A DNA stretch of 57,732 nt. Source: a bacterium (GTDB lineage: Bacteria > Patescibacteriota > JABMPQ01 > JAUVWW01). Position 1 is the stretch's first letter, and every line of letters starts with the position of its first letter. Shown here one piece after another: positions 37,254 to 47,301 of this stretch. The stretch covers positions 1 to 57,732 of the forward strand of contig JAUVWW010000007.1 in the NCBI GenBank assembly GCA_030603885.1, given 5' to 3'. The position numbers were made by a program, and so were the translations under genes. Below the pieces are notes generated by a model. That model did no database searches. It saw only the letters and a list, made by a program, of their open reading frames with translations, and was not told where the DNA came from.

Positions 37254-40200
37254 ATGTCTTTTATCCATCTCCACACCCATTCACACTATAGTCTTCTAGA
37301 CGGACTACCAAAAATAGACGAACTTATTGCTAGGGCTAAAGAGTTAGATATGCCTGCTTTAGCTCTAACTGACCATGGAGTACTCTATGGGACTATTGAA
37401 TTTTATCAGAAAGCTAAAGAGCAAGGTATAAAACCTATCATTGGTATGGAAGCCTACATAGCTCAGCATGGCATGCAAATGAAACGTCCCAAGATAGACG
37501 TAAAGCCTTTCCATCTTGTCCTTCTATCTAAAAATGAACAAGGTTACAAAAATCTTATTAAACTAACTACCAAGGCTCATTTAGAAGGATTTTATTATAA
37601 ACCTAGAATTGATAAGGAATTATTAAAAAAATATTCGGATGGACTGATAGCTCTCTCTGCATGTCTAGATGGAGAAATTCCAAGACTGATTGTAGCTGGA
37701 AAAATAGATAAGGCAGAAAAAAGAGCAAAAGAATATCAGCAAATTTTTGGACTAGGCAATTTTTATTTAGAACTGCAAAATCATCCTAAATTAGAAAACC
37801 AAAACAAAGTTAATCAAGCACTTATAAAAATCTCTAAGAAATCTAACATTCCCCTCGTTGCTACTAGCGATATTCATTATGTTTATCCTAAGGATGCAGA
37901 AGCTCAGGATATTTTACTATGTATTCAAACCCAGAAGAAAGTGGCTGACAAAAACAGGTTATCCATGCTGATTGAGGATTTTTCTATGAAGTCCCCTACT
38001 GATATGACCAAAGCTTTTCAAGATACACTTGAAGCTATAGAGAATACCCAAAAGATAGCAGACCTATGCAACGTAGAGATAAAACTAGGAGAGATAAAAC
38101 TTCCTCGTTTTGAAGTACCTAAAGAACAGACAGCTAATTCTTATCTTAAAAAACTGTGTGTAGCTGGATTAAAAAAACGATTTGGAGATAAGCCAGATAA
38201 GGAAATATTAGATCGTCTAAAGTATGAACTTTCTGTGATTGAAAAAACAGGCTTTGCTACCTACTTTCTTATTGTTCAAGACTTTGTCAATTGGGCCAAA
38301 GATCAGAATATAATAGTAGGACCAGGAAGAGGGAGTGCCTCGGGAAGCATTGTCTCCTATCTCCTTAACATCACAGATATCGATCCTATTAAATACAAGC
38401 TTCTTTTTGAAAGATTTCTTAATCCCGAAAGAATTAGCATGCCTGATATCGATCTTGACTTTGCAGATACCAGAAGGGATGAAGTTATAGAATATGTTAG
38501 ACAAGAATATGGTCAAGATCGTGTAGCCCAAATCATTACTTTTGGAACTATGGCATCTAGAGCGGCGGTAAGAGATGTAGGGAGGGTACTGGGATATCCT
38601 TATTCTTTTTGTGACAGCATTGCCAAAATGATCCCTATGAATTTAACTCTGGAGGAAGCAAAAAAAAGAATCCCAGACCTAAAAAATACATACAATCAAG
38701 ACCCTCAGGCAAAGAAACTTATTGACACAGCTCAAAAGCTAGAAGGGGTGGCTCGTCATGCCTCTACTCATGCCTGTGGAGTAGTAATTACCCCTGACCA
38801 CATAGACAATTATGTTCCTAGGCAACATCCCACGGGAGAAGATAAAACTATTATCACTCAATATGAACTCCACGCCATAGAAGATCTTGGTCTTTTGAAA
38901 ATGGACTTTTTAGGACTAAAGAATCTGACTATTCTAGAAAATACTACAAAAATAATCGAAAAAACAAAAGATGTTAAAATAAATATAAATACAATTCCCT
39001 ATGATGATTCAGCTACTTTTAAGCTTCTATCTCAAGCTAAAACCACAGGGGTGTTTCAATTAGAAAGTGATGGAATGAAGAGATTTCTCCCTCAACTTAA
39101 ACCTTCAAAATTTGAAGATATTGTGGCTATGGTAGCCTTATACAGACCTGGTCCTATGGAGTGGATATCAGACTTTATCGCCGCCAAGCAAGGAAAAAAA
39201 GAGGTTTTCTATCTTCATCCTAAACTAAAACCTATCCTCAAGTCTACTTATGGCATTATAGTTTATCAGGAACAAGTGATGCGTATTGCTCAGGATTTAG
39301 CCGGCTTTAGTCCTTCTGAGGCAGATATACTTAGAAAGGCAGTGGGAAAGAAAATCCATTCTTTGCTTGTTCAGCAAAGGAAAAAATTTATCCAGGGCTG
39401 TATTAAAAATAATATTAGTAAAGAAATTGCAGAAAGACTATTTACTTTTATTGAACCTTTTGCCCGATATGGCTTTAATAAGGCTCATGCTACTGGTTAT
39501 GCCTTAATTGCTTATTGGACAGCTTATCTTAAGTGCCACTTTCCCTCTGAATTTATGGCAGCTCTTATGACAGCTGATCAAAAGGATGTAAACAAAATAG
39601 CCCAAGAGGTTCGAGAATGTCTTGATAAGAGAATAGATATTCTTCCTCCAGATGTCAACGAAAGTTTTGCTCAGTTTACTGTGATAAAAAAAGCGTCAGG
39701 TGAAGCAATCCGTTTTGGTCTGGCGGCTATTAAAAACCTAGGCTCAAACACCATAGCCGATATTATCTCTTCCAGAAAAGAAAAGGGGAAATTCAAAAAC
39801 CTAGACGACTTTATAAAAAGAGTTCCTCAAAATAGTTTAAATAAAAAATCTCTGGAAAGTTTAATCAAAACTGGTGCCTTAGATCAATTTGGGGAACGAA
39901 ATCAGTTGCTTCAAAATATCGATAGAATATTAAACTATTCTAAAATTATCTCCAAAGCTATCTCTTCTGGCCAAGCAGATCTGTTTAGATTAAATGATAA
40001 ACTAAGTCCTAAACTTAAACTGGATAAAGTAGAACCAGCGCCAAAAAAGCAAAAATTATCTTGGGAAAAAGAACTTCTCGGCCTTTATATCTCAGAACAC
40101 CCTGTTCAGGAATATAAAGATTACTTGAACAAATACACCGTTCCCCTAAAAGACATAACAAAAGATCTGGTAGGGAAAATCGTAACATGTGGGGGAATAA

Positions 40201-40706
40201 TCACTAATATCCAAAAGATTTTGACCAAAACTCAAGAGCCCATGCTTTTTGTAACCTTAGAAGATACTACAGGCAGGTTGGAAACCCTGGTCTTTCCCTC
40301 AGTTCTCAAACAAAATCTTGATGTCTGGCGGGAAGATAAAATAGTGGTTGTTGAGGGAAGGGTAAATGATAGAGATGGGGTACCAAAACTCCTATGTAGT
40401 AGTGTTAAAGAACTGACACCGGAAATAGCAAAATCAGCTAACCCTACAAACATAGGGATAACAGACCCCAAACATCAAACCTCTACCCTACTTCTCACTA
40501 TTCTCCAAAACACCCCTCCCAAAAGATTGGAGGAACTTAAGCACATTCTTCAAGCCAATGGAGGTAGCTTGAAAGTAGTGCTTAATATTCCGGACGGTGA
40601 GGGTACTCGCAAAAAAGTTAAAACTAATTATAGTATAGATTATAATCAAAACCTGATTAGCAAATTGGAGAATATTGTAGGTAAAGAAAATATCAGACTT
40701 GTATAG
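37254..40706 (+). CDS. dnaE: DNA polymerase III subunit alpha
   Basis: FIHLHTHSHYSLLDG PHP start, GPGRGSASGSIVSYLLNITDIDPIKYKLLFERFLNPERISMPDIDLDF; no intein seen. Confidence 0.97.
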   Translation: MSFIHLHTHSHYSLLDGLPKIDELIARAKELDMPALALTDHGVLYGTIEFYQKAKEQGIKPIIGMEAYIAQHGMQMKRPKIDVKPFHLVLLSKNEQGYKNLIKLTTKAHLEGFYYKPRIDKELLKKYSDGLIALSACLDGEIPRLIVAGKIDKAEKRAKEYQQIFGLGNFYLELQNHPKLENQNKVNQALIKISKKSNIPLVATSDIHYVYPKDAEAQDILLCIQTQKKVADKNRLSMLIEDFSMKSPTDMTKAFQDTLEAIENTQKIADLCNVEIKLGEIKLPRFEVPKEQTANSYLKKLCVAGLKKRFGDKPDKEILDRLKYELSVIEKTGFATYFLIVQDFVNWAKDQNIIVGPGRGSASGSIVSYLLNITDIDPIKYKLLFERFLNPERISMPDIDLDFADTRRDEVIEYVRQEYGQDRVAQIITFGTMASRAAVRDVGRVLGYPYSFCDSIAKMIPMNLTLEEAKKRIPDLKNTYNQDPQAKKLIDTAQKLEGVARHASTHACGVVITPDHIDNYVPRQHPTGEDKTIITQYELHAIEDLGLLKMDFLGLKNLTILENTTKIIEKTKDVKININTIPYDDSATFKLLSQAKTTGVFQLESDGMKRFLPQLKPSKFEDIVAMVALYRPGPMEWISDFIAAKQGKKEVFYLHPKLKPILKSTYGIIVYQEQVMRIAQDLAGFSPSEADILRKAVGKKIHSLLVQQRKKFIQGCIKNNISKEIAERLFTFIEPFARYGFNKAHATGYALIAYWTAYLKCHFPSEFMAALMTADQKDVNKIAQEVRECLDKRIDILPPDVNESFAQFTVIKKASGEAIRFGLAAIKNLGSNTIADIISSRKEKGKFKNLDDFIKRVPQNSLNKKSLESLIKTGALDQFGERNQLLQNIDRILNYSKIISKAISSGQADLFRLNDKLSPKLKLDKVEPAPKKQKLSWEKELLGLYISEHPVQEYKDYLNKYTVPLKDITKDLVGKIVTCGGIITNIQKILTKTQEPMLFVTLEDTTGRLETLVFPSVLKQNLDVWREDKIVVVEGRVNDRDGVPKLLCSSVKELTPEIAKSANPTNIGITDPKHQTSTLLLTILQNTPPKRLEELKHILQANGGSLKVVLNIPDGEGTRKKVKTNYSIDYNQNLISKLENIVGKENIRLV

Positions 40707-40785
40707 CCTATTCTAATATGATAATATAATAACATCTAAACATACAAACATGTAAGTAAATGTTTGAATGTTTAAGTAATTCTCT

Positions 40786-41958
40786 ATGTACATCGGTAAA
40801 ATAGAAACCGGTCGATCCTATAAAAAAATTGTCATTCTCTTTATTCTTATAAGTATAGGTCTAATTGCTTTTGTTACCTATGCTTCTTTTTCTCGGGCAA
40901 AGATTACTTTGACTCCCAAAGAAGAAACTCTTGGGGTAGATTTTAAAGTTAGGCTCACGAAAGAAATCAAAGAGGAAGCTCCCAAAGAGGGAGAGGAAGC
41001 TGAAAAGTTGCCTGAGCTAGAAATTATTTTAGGAAAAATCCTTGAAGAAGAAAAAGAGGAAACAAGAAAAATAACCGATATCCCCCTAAAGGAAATAGAT
41101 GAGAAGGCTAAAGGAAAAGTTACTATTTACAATAATAAAGATAAAGATCAACCACTTCTTCCTCGCACTCAGCTTTTATCAGATAGCGGAATACTTTTTA
41201 GAACAGATGAAAGAGTAGTAATTCCTGCTCATGGAGCAGTTGAGGTTGGAATTACTGCTGACCAACCAGGAAAACAGGGAAACATCGAACCTACCCACTT
41301 TACCATTGTCAGAATTTGGAAAGATTGGCAGAAAGATATTTATGCAGAATCAAAAGAACCAACGACTGGTGGAACAAGAAAAGCAAAAGTGATTACCCAA
41401 GAGGTGATTGATCAGACTAAAGATAAAGTAGCTCAAGATTTATATGACCAGGTGCTAACAAGATGGCAAGAGGGACTAACCGAGGACGAGAAAATTCTAG
41501 AAGACTCTGTGTTTAAAGAAATTATCTCATTTAAAGCATCAGTTAAACCAGATCAAGAAGTTGAAGAATTTGACATGAAAGTAAAAGTTCACCTCAAAGC
41601 TTTGGCTTTTAATGAAAAGGCTTTGTATGATCGGGCTTATACGAAGCTAAAAGCCAAGGTTCCTCAGGATAAAGAATTTATTACTGTAAAAGAAAATAGT
41701 TTTAGTTATAAGGTGGAAAATCTTGATCTTGAGGCCGGAACAGCAGACATCATGGTCCATCTTGAAGGAACCATGATCGCCAAAATATCTCCTGAAGTCT
41801 TTGATAAAGAAAAGTTAATTGGAAAAGATACCTATGAGGTGAAAAAGTATTTTGAACAGTTTGAGGATGTAGCCTCGTGTGAGGTTGAATTTACTCCTTT
41901 TTGGACAAGGTCAGTACCTTCTTTAAAGGATCATATTGAAATAGTCATCATCCGCTAA
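40786..41958 (+). CDS. hypothetical membrane-anchored protein, baseplate-J-like region
   Basis: TM near N-terminus; KGKVTIYNNKDKDQPLLPRTQLLSDSGILFRTDERVVIPAHGAVEVGITADQPGKQGNI. Confidence 0.7.
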   Translation: MYIGKIETGRSYKKIVILFILISIGLIAFVTYASFSRAKITLTPKEETLGVDFKVRLTKEIKEEAPKEGEEAEKLPELEIILGKILEEEKEETRKITDIPLKEIDEKAKGKVTIYNNKDKDQPLLPRTQLLSDSGILFRTDERVVIPAHGAVEVGITADQPGKQGNIEPTHFTIVRIWKDWQKDIYAESKEPTTGGTRKAKVITQEVIDQTKDKVAQDLYDQVLTRWQEGLTEDEKILEDSVFKEIISFKASVKPDQEVEEFDMKVKVHLKALAFNEKALYDRAYTKLKAKVPQDKEFITVKENSFSYKVENLDLEAGTADIMVHLEGTMIAKISPEVFDKEKLIGKDTYEVKKYFEQFEDVASCEVEFTPFWTRSVPSLKDHIEIVIIR

Positions 41959-41960
41959 CC

Positions 41961-43706
41961 ATGTTAGACCCTAAAAAGCTGTCTAAAATCGAAATCATGC
42001 GTCATTCCTGTGCTCATGTTCTGGCACAGGCTGTTCTACAAATATTTCCTCAAGCTAAACTCGGCATCGGACCTGCTATTGAAGCAGGTTTTTATTATGA
42101 TTTTGAGCTACCAAGAACCCTAAATCCTAAGGATTTGCCAAAGATAGAAGAGCGAATGAAAAAGATTATTAAAGCTAATTATCCTTTTGAAAGAAAAGAA
42201 GTTGAAGCAGGCAAAGCTATTGAGCTATTTAAAAAAGCAAATCAAGTATATAAAGTAGAATTAATCCAAGATTTAAAAAAAGAAGGTCAAAAGAAAGTCT
42301 CACTTTATAAAGACAATGATTTTGTAGATCTTTGTGCTGGCCCTCATCTAGATTCAACTGGGGAAATAAAGGCCTTTAAGCTAACTCATATAGCTGGTGC
42401 TTACTGGAAGGGAGATGAAAAAAGGCCCATGTTACAAAGAATCTACGGAGTGGCTTTTGATAGCCAAAAGGAGTTAAAGAAGCATTTAAAGATGCTGGAA
42501 GAAGCTAAAAAGAGAAATCATCTGGTTTTAGGGAGAAAACTTGGAATTTTTTCAATTGATAAAGAATATGGTCCAGGATTAATTCTCTGGCACCCAAATG
42601 GGGCTTTTATTAAATATCAAATAGAAGATTATTTAACAAAAGAGTTGTTAGACTATGGCTATCAGTTAGTTTCCACTCCTCACATTGCCAAACTTGACCT
42701 TTGGAAAAAATCAGGACACTGGGAATTTTATAGAGAATATCTTTATTCTCCCTTTGAAGTGGAAGGGCAAAAATATTTACTTAGACCCATGAATTGCCTG
42801 GGGCATGTAAAGATTTATAAATCAGAGATGAGAAGTTATCGAGATTTGCCTCTTAGACTTTCCGAGCTAGGTACAGTTTATAGATATGAACGGTCTGGAG
42901 TGCTGCATGGTCTGGTTAGAGTTAGAGGTTTTATTCAAGATGACGCTCATATCTTCTTAAGAGAAGATCAATTAGAAGATGAAATTATACAAACTGTTAG
43001 ACTAGCTCAAGCTGTTCTAAAAACTTTTGGATTTAAAGATTTTCAAGTTTTTCTTTCTACCCGGCCCCAAAAACATATTGGCACCAAAGAGATTTGGGAC
43101 AAGGCAGAAGAAGCCCTAAAGAAAGCTTTGAAAGACGCCAAGCTTAAATATGAGATTGATCCCGGAGCCGGAGTGTTTTATGGACCCAAGATTGATATAA
43201 AAATAAAAGATGCTCTGGGTCGAGCTTGGCAGTGCAGTACCATTCAAGTTGATTTTAATCTTCCAGAGCGTTTTGATCTATTTTACATCGACCAAAAATC
43301 ACAAAAGAAAAGACCGATTATGATCCACAGAACGCTCCTAGGCTCAATGGAGCGATTTATGGGAATACTTATTGAGCACTATGGAGGTGCCTTTCCAGTC
43401 TGGCTCTCCCCTATACAATGTCAAATTATTCCTATTTCTGATAAACACTTAAAATATGCTCAAAAAATAGAAAAACAGTTACAAGAAGAAGGTTTACGCG
43501 TTGAGGTAGACAAACGTACAGAATCAGTCTCCAAAAAAATCCACGACGCCGAAATCCAAAAAATCCCTTACATGCTAGTCTTAGGAGATAAAGAAATGAA
43601 AGCTAAAAAAGTGAATGTGAGAGAAAGAGAAGTAAAGAAACTTAGACTTTTGGCAATCTCTACGTTTGTTAAAAAAATTAAGAAAGAGATTGAAGGAAAG
43701 AAGTAA
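41961..43706 (+). CDS. thrS: threonyl-tRNA synthetase
   Basis: LRPMNCLGHVKIYKSEMRSYRDLPLRLSELGTVYRYERSGVLHGLVRVRGFIQDDAHIF. Confidence 0.97.
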   Translation: MLDPKKLSKIEIMRHSCAHVLAQAVLQIFPQAKLGIGPAIEAGFYYDFELPRTLNPKDLPKIEERMKKIIKANYPFERKEVEAGKAIELFKKANQVYKVELIQDLKKEGQKKVSLYKDNDFVDLCAGPHLDSTGEIKAFKLTHIAGAYWKGDEKRPMLQRIYGVAFDSQKELKKHLKMLEEAKKRNHLVLGRKLGIFSIDKEYGPGLILWHPNGAFIKYQIEDYLTKELLDYGYQLVSTPHIAKLDLWKKSGHWEFYREYLYSPFEVEGQKYLLRPMNCLGHVKIYKSEMRSYRDLPLRLSELGTVYRYERSGVLHGLVRVRGFIQDDAHIFLREDQLEDEIIQTVRLAQAVLKTFGFKDFQVFLSTRPQKHIGTKEIWDKAEEALKKALKDAKLKYEIDPGAGVFYGPKIDIKIKDALGRAWQCSTIQVDFNLPERFDLFYIDQKSQKKRPIMIHRTLLGSMERFMGILIEHYGGAFPVWLSPIQCQIIPISDKHLKYAQKIEKQLQEEGLRVEVDKRTESVSKKIHDAEIQKIPYMLVLGDKEMKAKKVNVREREVKKLRLLAISTFVKKIKKEIEGKK

Positions 43707-43712
43707 CTGTTC

Positions 43713-43793
43713 TACCAACCTTTAGGTTGGGTTTTGAAGCTTTAGCTTCACTCAGGATAGGCTAAAGCCTATTGGACCTTGGCTAAAGCCGAG
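43713..43793. repeat. cluster of four short palindromes with CTTTAG/CTAAAG cores
   Basis: ccaacctttaggttgg, gaagctttagcttc, ataggctaaagcctat, ttggctaaagccgag. Confidence 0.6.
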
Positions 43794-43800
43794 TAGAAAA

Positions 43801-43835
43801 TAACAGGCCTTATGCAAAGCCTGTTATTTTTAAAT
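43801..43835 (+). terminator. rho-independent terminator after thrS
   Basis: TAACAGGCcttatgcaaaGCCTGTTAttttt. Confidence 0.75.
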
Positions 43836-43846
43836 TTTAAATTTTT

Positions 43847-44053
43847 CTATCCGTACCTCAGCACCTCAAGTGGCTCAATCCTAGAAGCTCTTCTTGCTGG
43901 ATAAAAACCAGTCAGAAAACTAAGCAAAACAGAAAAGCCTAATATAATTCCTAAAAAGCCTAAAGGAGAATAAAATATATCTACTATCTCGCCTCCAAAA
44001 CCAAGGTTAAAAGGGTAATGGTGGCAATTTTTCTGACCCTTATCTTCATGTTT
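43847..44053 (-). pseudogene. C-terminal remnant of MacB/FtsX-type ABC permease
   Basis: manual translation ...NLGFGGEIVDIFYSPLGFLGIILGFSVLLSFLTGFYPARRASRIEPLEVLRYG*, no start codon, upstream in-frame stop. Confidence 0.75.
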
Positions 44054-44170
44054 TTACCATAATAATATCCAATATTGAAGATTACACCTATAGTATAGCA
44101 TTTATCAAAATAACGGTAAAACCGTCTACTATATACCAAATACCAGATACTTCGTACTAAATACCATATA

Positions 44171-45043
44171 CTATTCCACCACAACCTTGCCTCTCATATC
44201 AATATCAAAAGCATCAAAATAATTGTAAGTTCCTTCTTCTTTAAAAGTATATTGCCAGGCTGAGCCTGACTTCAACACTCCAGAGTCTAGGATCCCTCCC
44301 ATAACTTGGTGTACTTTTGTGTCTTGGTTAACCCAAACTACTGTATCATCTTTTAATACAGTCAGAGACGAAGGGCTAAATCCTTCGGCTCCAATGAGTA
44401 TTACATTCTCTGCTTGAAGAGATGGTTTAGTTTCTTTCCTAGGGGCTCCCTGAGGTAGCCTGCCAGACCCGGCTGGATTATAGCCTCTCTTCACTTCGTC
44501 ACCATCAGTATGTCCATCTCCGTCTGTATCTGGGTTTAGAGGATCTATTTTATAATGGTACTCCTCTAAATTAGTCAAGCCATCCCAATCCTCATCAGCC
44601 ATAGCATCAGCCGCCAAAATAGGATCTAAAATATATTTTACTTCCCAACCATCAGGCATGCCATCTCCATCTGTGTCAGGGTTTTCAGGATCAGTGCCTG
44701 CTTTCATCTCTTCCAAGGTGCTAAGTCCGTCGTTATCCTTATCCTGCTCTAAAAAAGTAATAGCCGGTGCCTCATAGGCAACCTCGGAAAGAGTAATCTC
44801 TTTAGGTTTTCTGGCAATATAAATTCCAAAGGAAATAATAATTCCACACAAGACAATAATTCCTAAAATCACAAAAAGCCTACTAATTGTTGGCTTCTCA
44901 GTTATAAGAGGATATTCTAAGACTTCTTCTCTTGGAAGCTCTGCTACAAGAGGTAATTCTTTCTCTTCCGGAGGCGAAACCTCCGGAACTCCAATAGGCA
45001 ACCTCTCAGGAGGCGCTCCTTTTTTAGACACACCATTGGGCAT
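44171..45043 (-). CDS. TSP3/EF-hand-like repeat surface protein with cupredoxin-like C-terminus
   Basis: DKDNDGLSTLEEMKAGTDPENPDTDGDGMPDGWE repeats; C-terminal VNQDTKVHQVMGG...YTFKEEGTYNYFDAFDIDMRGKVVVE. Confidence 0.82.
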   Translation of the reverse strand: MPNGVSKKGAPPERLPIGVPEVSPPEEKELPLVAELPREEVLEYPLITEKPTISRLFVILGIIVLCGIIISFGIYIARKPKEITLSEVAYEAPAITFLEQDKDNDGLSTLEEMKAGTDPENPDTDGDGMPDGWEVKYILDPILAADAMADEDWDGLTNLEEYHYKIDPLNPDTDGDGHTDGDEVKRGYNPAGSGRLPQGAPRKETKPSLQAENVILIGAEGFSPSSLTVLKDDTVVWVNQDTKVHQVMGGILDSGVLKSGSAWQYTFKEEGTYNYFDAFDIDMRGKVVVE

Positions 45044-45101
45044 GGTTTTTGTTTTTGTATTAGTAATATTCGAAGGTCAAATTCGTGTGTAGAAAAGACC
45101 T

Positions 45102-46130
45102 CTATTCGCCTCCTCCAGGCATTCCCAAAATCCCATTCCCAGCTTCCTCTGCTTTTTCCTCTATTTCCCCTATTTTTCCTTCAAGCTCTTTAATCTCTTC
45201 TAACTTCCCAGAACCAGCTGGGTTATAGCCAGCTGAGGCTTCTTCTCCATCTAAAAATCCATCTCCATCTGTATCTTCCTTGGTGGGGTCTGTACCATAA
45301 GTATACTCATTTAAATTAGTTAATCCGTCTTTGTCTGGATCTTCTTTGGCATCAACTGGATCATTAGGATTTAAGCCATACTGCTTTTCCCAATCATCTG
45401 ACATTCCATCATTATCTATATCTTTAACTTCCCCCTCAGCCCCCTCCTCTTCTTTGGGCTTAAGTTCAATAAGTTCTACCTTTAAAATCTCATCTAACTT
45501 TCCTTTGCCTTTTGGATTATACCCGTACTCTACTTCTTTCCCATCTGGATAACCATCACCATCTGTATCTTTATTTGTTGGATCACAATCCAAAAGATAT
45601 TCATAAAGATTTATTAGCTTATCCTTATCAGTATCTAACTTAGCATCTCTTCTATCTTTGGGATTAAGGCCATATTGTTCTTCCCAAACATCGGGAATAC
45701 CATCTTGATCTATGTCAGCTAGACCTATCCTAGCCTTAAGGTCCTCCTGTCCTTGCTCTAAAGAAGTCAGGCTAGTTTTCATAGAGTCGGAATCTTCTTT
45801 GGAGGGCAGACCAGCTAACTTTAGTTCTGCTTCATCTAACCTAGTCTTTTGATCTTCGGAAGACTCGCTAAGAGTGCTTAAAGCCTGAGCTTGTTTTTGC
45901 ATTTGATTCTCAATCGGAGCTACATCTGGCTTAGTCAGAATAAGATAAACTTCTCCTCCGATTAGTCCTCCCATAACTAAAATAGCCAAGGCCACAATTA
46001 ATATACCCCTTGTTCTTTCAGGAGCTCGAACTGGCCTTAGCTTTCCGGGCATAGCCCTTACTTTATATTCTTCCCTGGCAAATTCAGGATTTGCCCCAGG
46101 ATTACTGGTAACTTGATTTGTGATTTTCAT
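45102..46130 (-). CDS. TSP3/EF-hand-like repeat surface protein with two repeat blocks
   Basis: IDQDGIPDVWEEQYGLNPKD... and IDNDGMSDDWEKQYGLNPND...; N-terminal TM and coiled coil. Confidence 0.82.
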   Translation of the reverse strand: MKITNQVTSNPGANPEFAREEYKVRAMPGKLRPVRAPERTRGILIVALAILVMGGLIGGEVYLILTKPDVAPIENQMQKQAQALSTLSESSEDQKTRLDEAELKLAGLPSKEDSDSMKTSLTSLEQGQEDLKARIGLADIDQDGIPDVWEEQYGLNPKDRRDAKLDTDKDKLINLYEYLLDCDPTNKDTDGDGYPDGKEVEYGYNPKGKGKLDEILKVELIELKPKEEEGAEGEVKDIDNDGMSDDWEKQYGLNPNDPVDAKEDPDKDGLTNLNEYTYGTDPTKEDTDGDGFLDGEEASAGYNPAGSGKLEEIKELEGKIGEIEEKAEEAGNGILGMPGGGE

Positions 46131-46216
46131 TTTGGTATTTATATTTGTTTTATCCTAAATAACGCTATTTTGGCGTCTTATCTTAAAGGGTATGTTATTT
46201 TCTAACTTCTATTACC

Positions 46217-46245
46217 ATTATAGCATATCATTAATTTAAGGTCAA
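46217..46245 (-). promoter_or_regulatory. sigma70-type promoter
   Basis: TTGACC-N17(ending TATGC)-TATAAT on minus strand. Confidence 0.7.
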
Positions 46246-46267
46246 CCCTCAGAATGTGGATAATAAA

Positions 46268-46296
46268 AAGCACACTTGGGTGTGCTATTTCTTGTT
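46268..46296 (-). terminator. rho-independent terminator
   Basis: minus strand AGCACACccaaGTGTGCTttttatt. Confidence 0.65.
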
Positions 46297-46315
46297 AATT
46301 GCTGGTTGTTGCTTG

Positions 46316-47167
46316 TTACTTTGTCTTGGTTAGCTTAAATGTTCCCCTATCTCTCTCAAGCCAGCGAGTCTTTTGGGGATCCAAGGTAAAGGTTCCAATG
46401 ATTTCGGATTTTTCTTTATTCATCAGTCCATATAAACTCAATTTATATTGACTAGATGTTTTATCTATAGTTGCTCTTATTAATGCATCTCCACTAAAGG
46501 CGTTTATTTTGTCATTAAAATCATACTCTCCAGAAACTTTATTTTGTACTTTTTTATCTTCAAGAATGAATGTAAAATCCCCAGTTAATTTACCGCCAGA
46601 AGTTAGATTAATAACAACATCATTGGAAGAATAGACAGCACCATTAATCAGTCCACTCCAGGTGCCTTGCAAAACTGCCAGCCTAAGGTGTTCTGGCAAA
46701 GGTTCTCTTAATCTCCCAGGACCAGCTGGATCATAACCTACCTCTACCTCTTGGCCATCTAGATAGCCATCTTTGTCTGTATCAGAATTTTTAGGATCTG
46801 CTCCATACATGTATTCCTGTAAATTTGTTAGTCCATCATTATCAAGATCGCCTAAAGCATCTCCTGAATCTCTAGGGTTAAGGCCATAAGTAGATTCCCA
46901 TCCATTGGGCATGCCATCTGAATCTGCATCCCCTTCCTCAGCTAAAACCTCAGGCACTTCTTTTGGTTTTTCAATCTCTTTTGGTTTTAGTACCTCTGGT
47001 TTAAACCAAGCTCTATAAGCAACTCTTCCTACACTGACTAACACAATCACTAGGACTATTCCACCTAAAACAAGACCCAAAGTTATTATTCTAACTCTTG
47101 TTTTTTCTCCTTTGGAGACTATTTCTTCTTCTGGTCTTTTTTCTGGCTCAAGAGGCGCTTCTGGCAT
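46316..47167 (-). CDS. TSP3/EF-hand-like repeat surface protein with beta-rich C-terminal domain
   Basis: GDADSDGMPNGWESTYGLNPRDSGDALGDLDNDGLTNLQEYMYGADPKNSDTDKDGYLDGQEVEVGYDPAGPGRL. Confidence 0.82.
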   Translation of the reverse strand: MPEAPLEPEKRPEEEIVSKGEKTRVRIITLGLVLGGIVLVIVLVSVGRVAYRAWFKPEVLKPKEIEKPKEVPEVLAEEGDADSDGMPNGWESTYGLNPRDSGDALGDLDNDGLTNLQEYMYGADPKNSDTDKDGYLDGQEVEVGYDPAGPGRLREPLPEHLRLAVLQGTWSGLINGAVYSSNDVVINLTSGGKLTGDFTFILEDKKVQNKVSGEYDFNDKINAFSGDALIRATIDKTSSQYKLSLYGLMNKEKSEIIGTFTLDPQKTRWLERDRGTFKLTKTK

Positions 47168-47205
47168 AGCTTTAGGATTTAGAAATTGAGATTAATCTAA
47201 CTCTC

Positions 47206-47268
47206 ATTGTAACTATAATAAAATAGAGTGTCAAAGCACTTGAAAATAAAGCTTAAATGTGCTAAATT
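47206..47268. promoter_or_regulatory. divergent promoter pair (46316 gene / miaB)
   Basis: -: TTGACA (47229-47234 complement)-N17-TACAAT; +: TTGAAA (47240-47245)-N17(TGTGC)-TAAATT (47263-47268). Confidence 0.55.
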
Positions 47269-47301
47269 GATAAAGTTACAGCGAGCTTTAAAATTAATAT
47301 T

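Noticed and set aside
37254-40706. Intein or split in dnaE
   Set aside because: Sequence is continuous through PHP, polymerase and OB-fold motifs with no intein splice motifs.
43984-44184. 66-aa ORF MWWNSIWYLVRS...
   Set aside because: Tyr/Trp-rich translation of a repetitive AT-rich stretch (atactaaataccat); the permease remnant is in another frame of the same strand.
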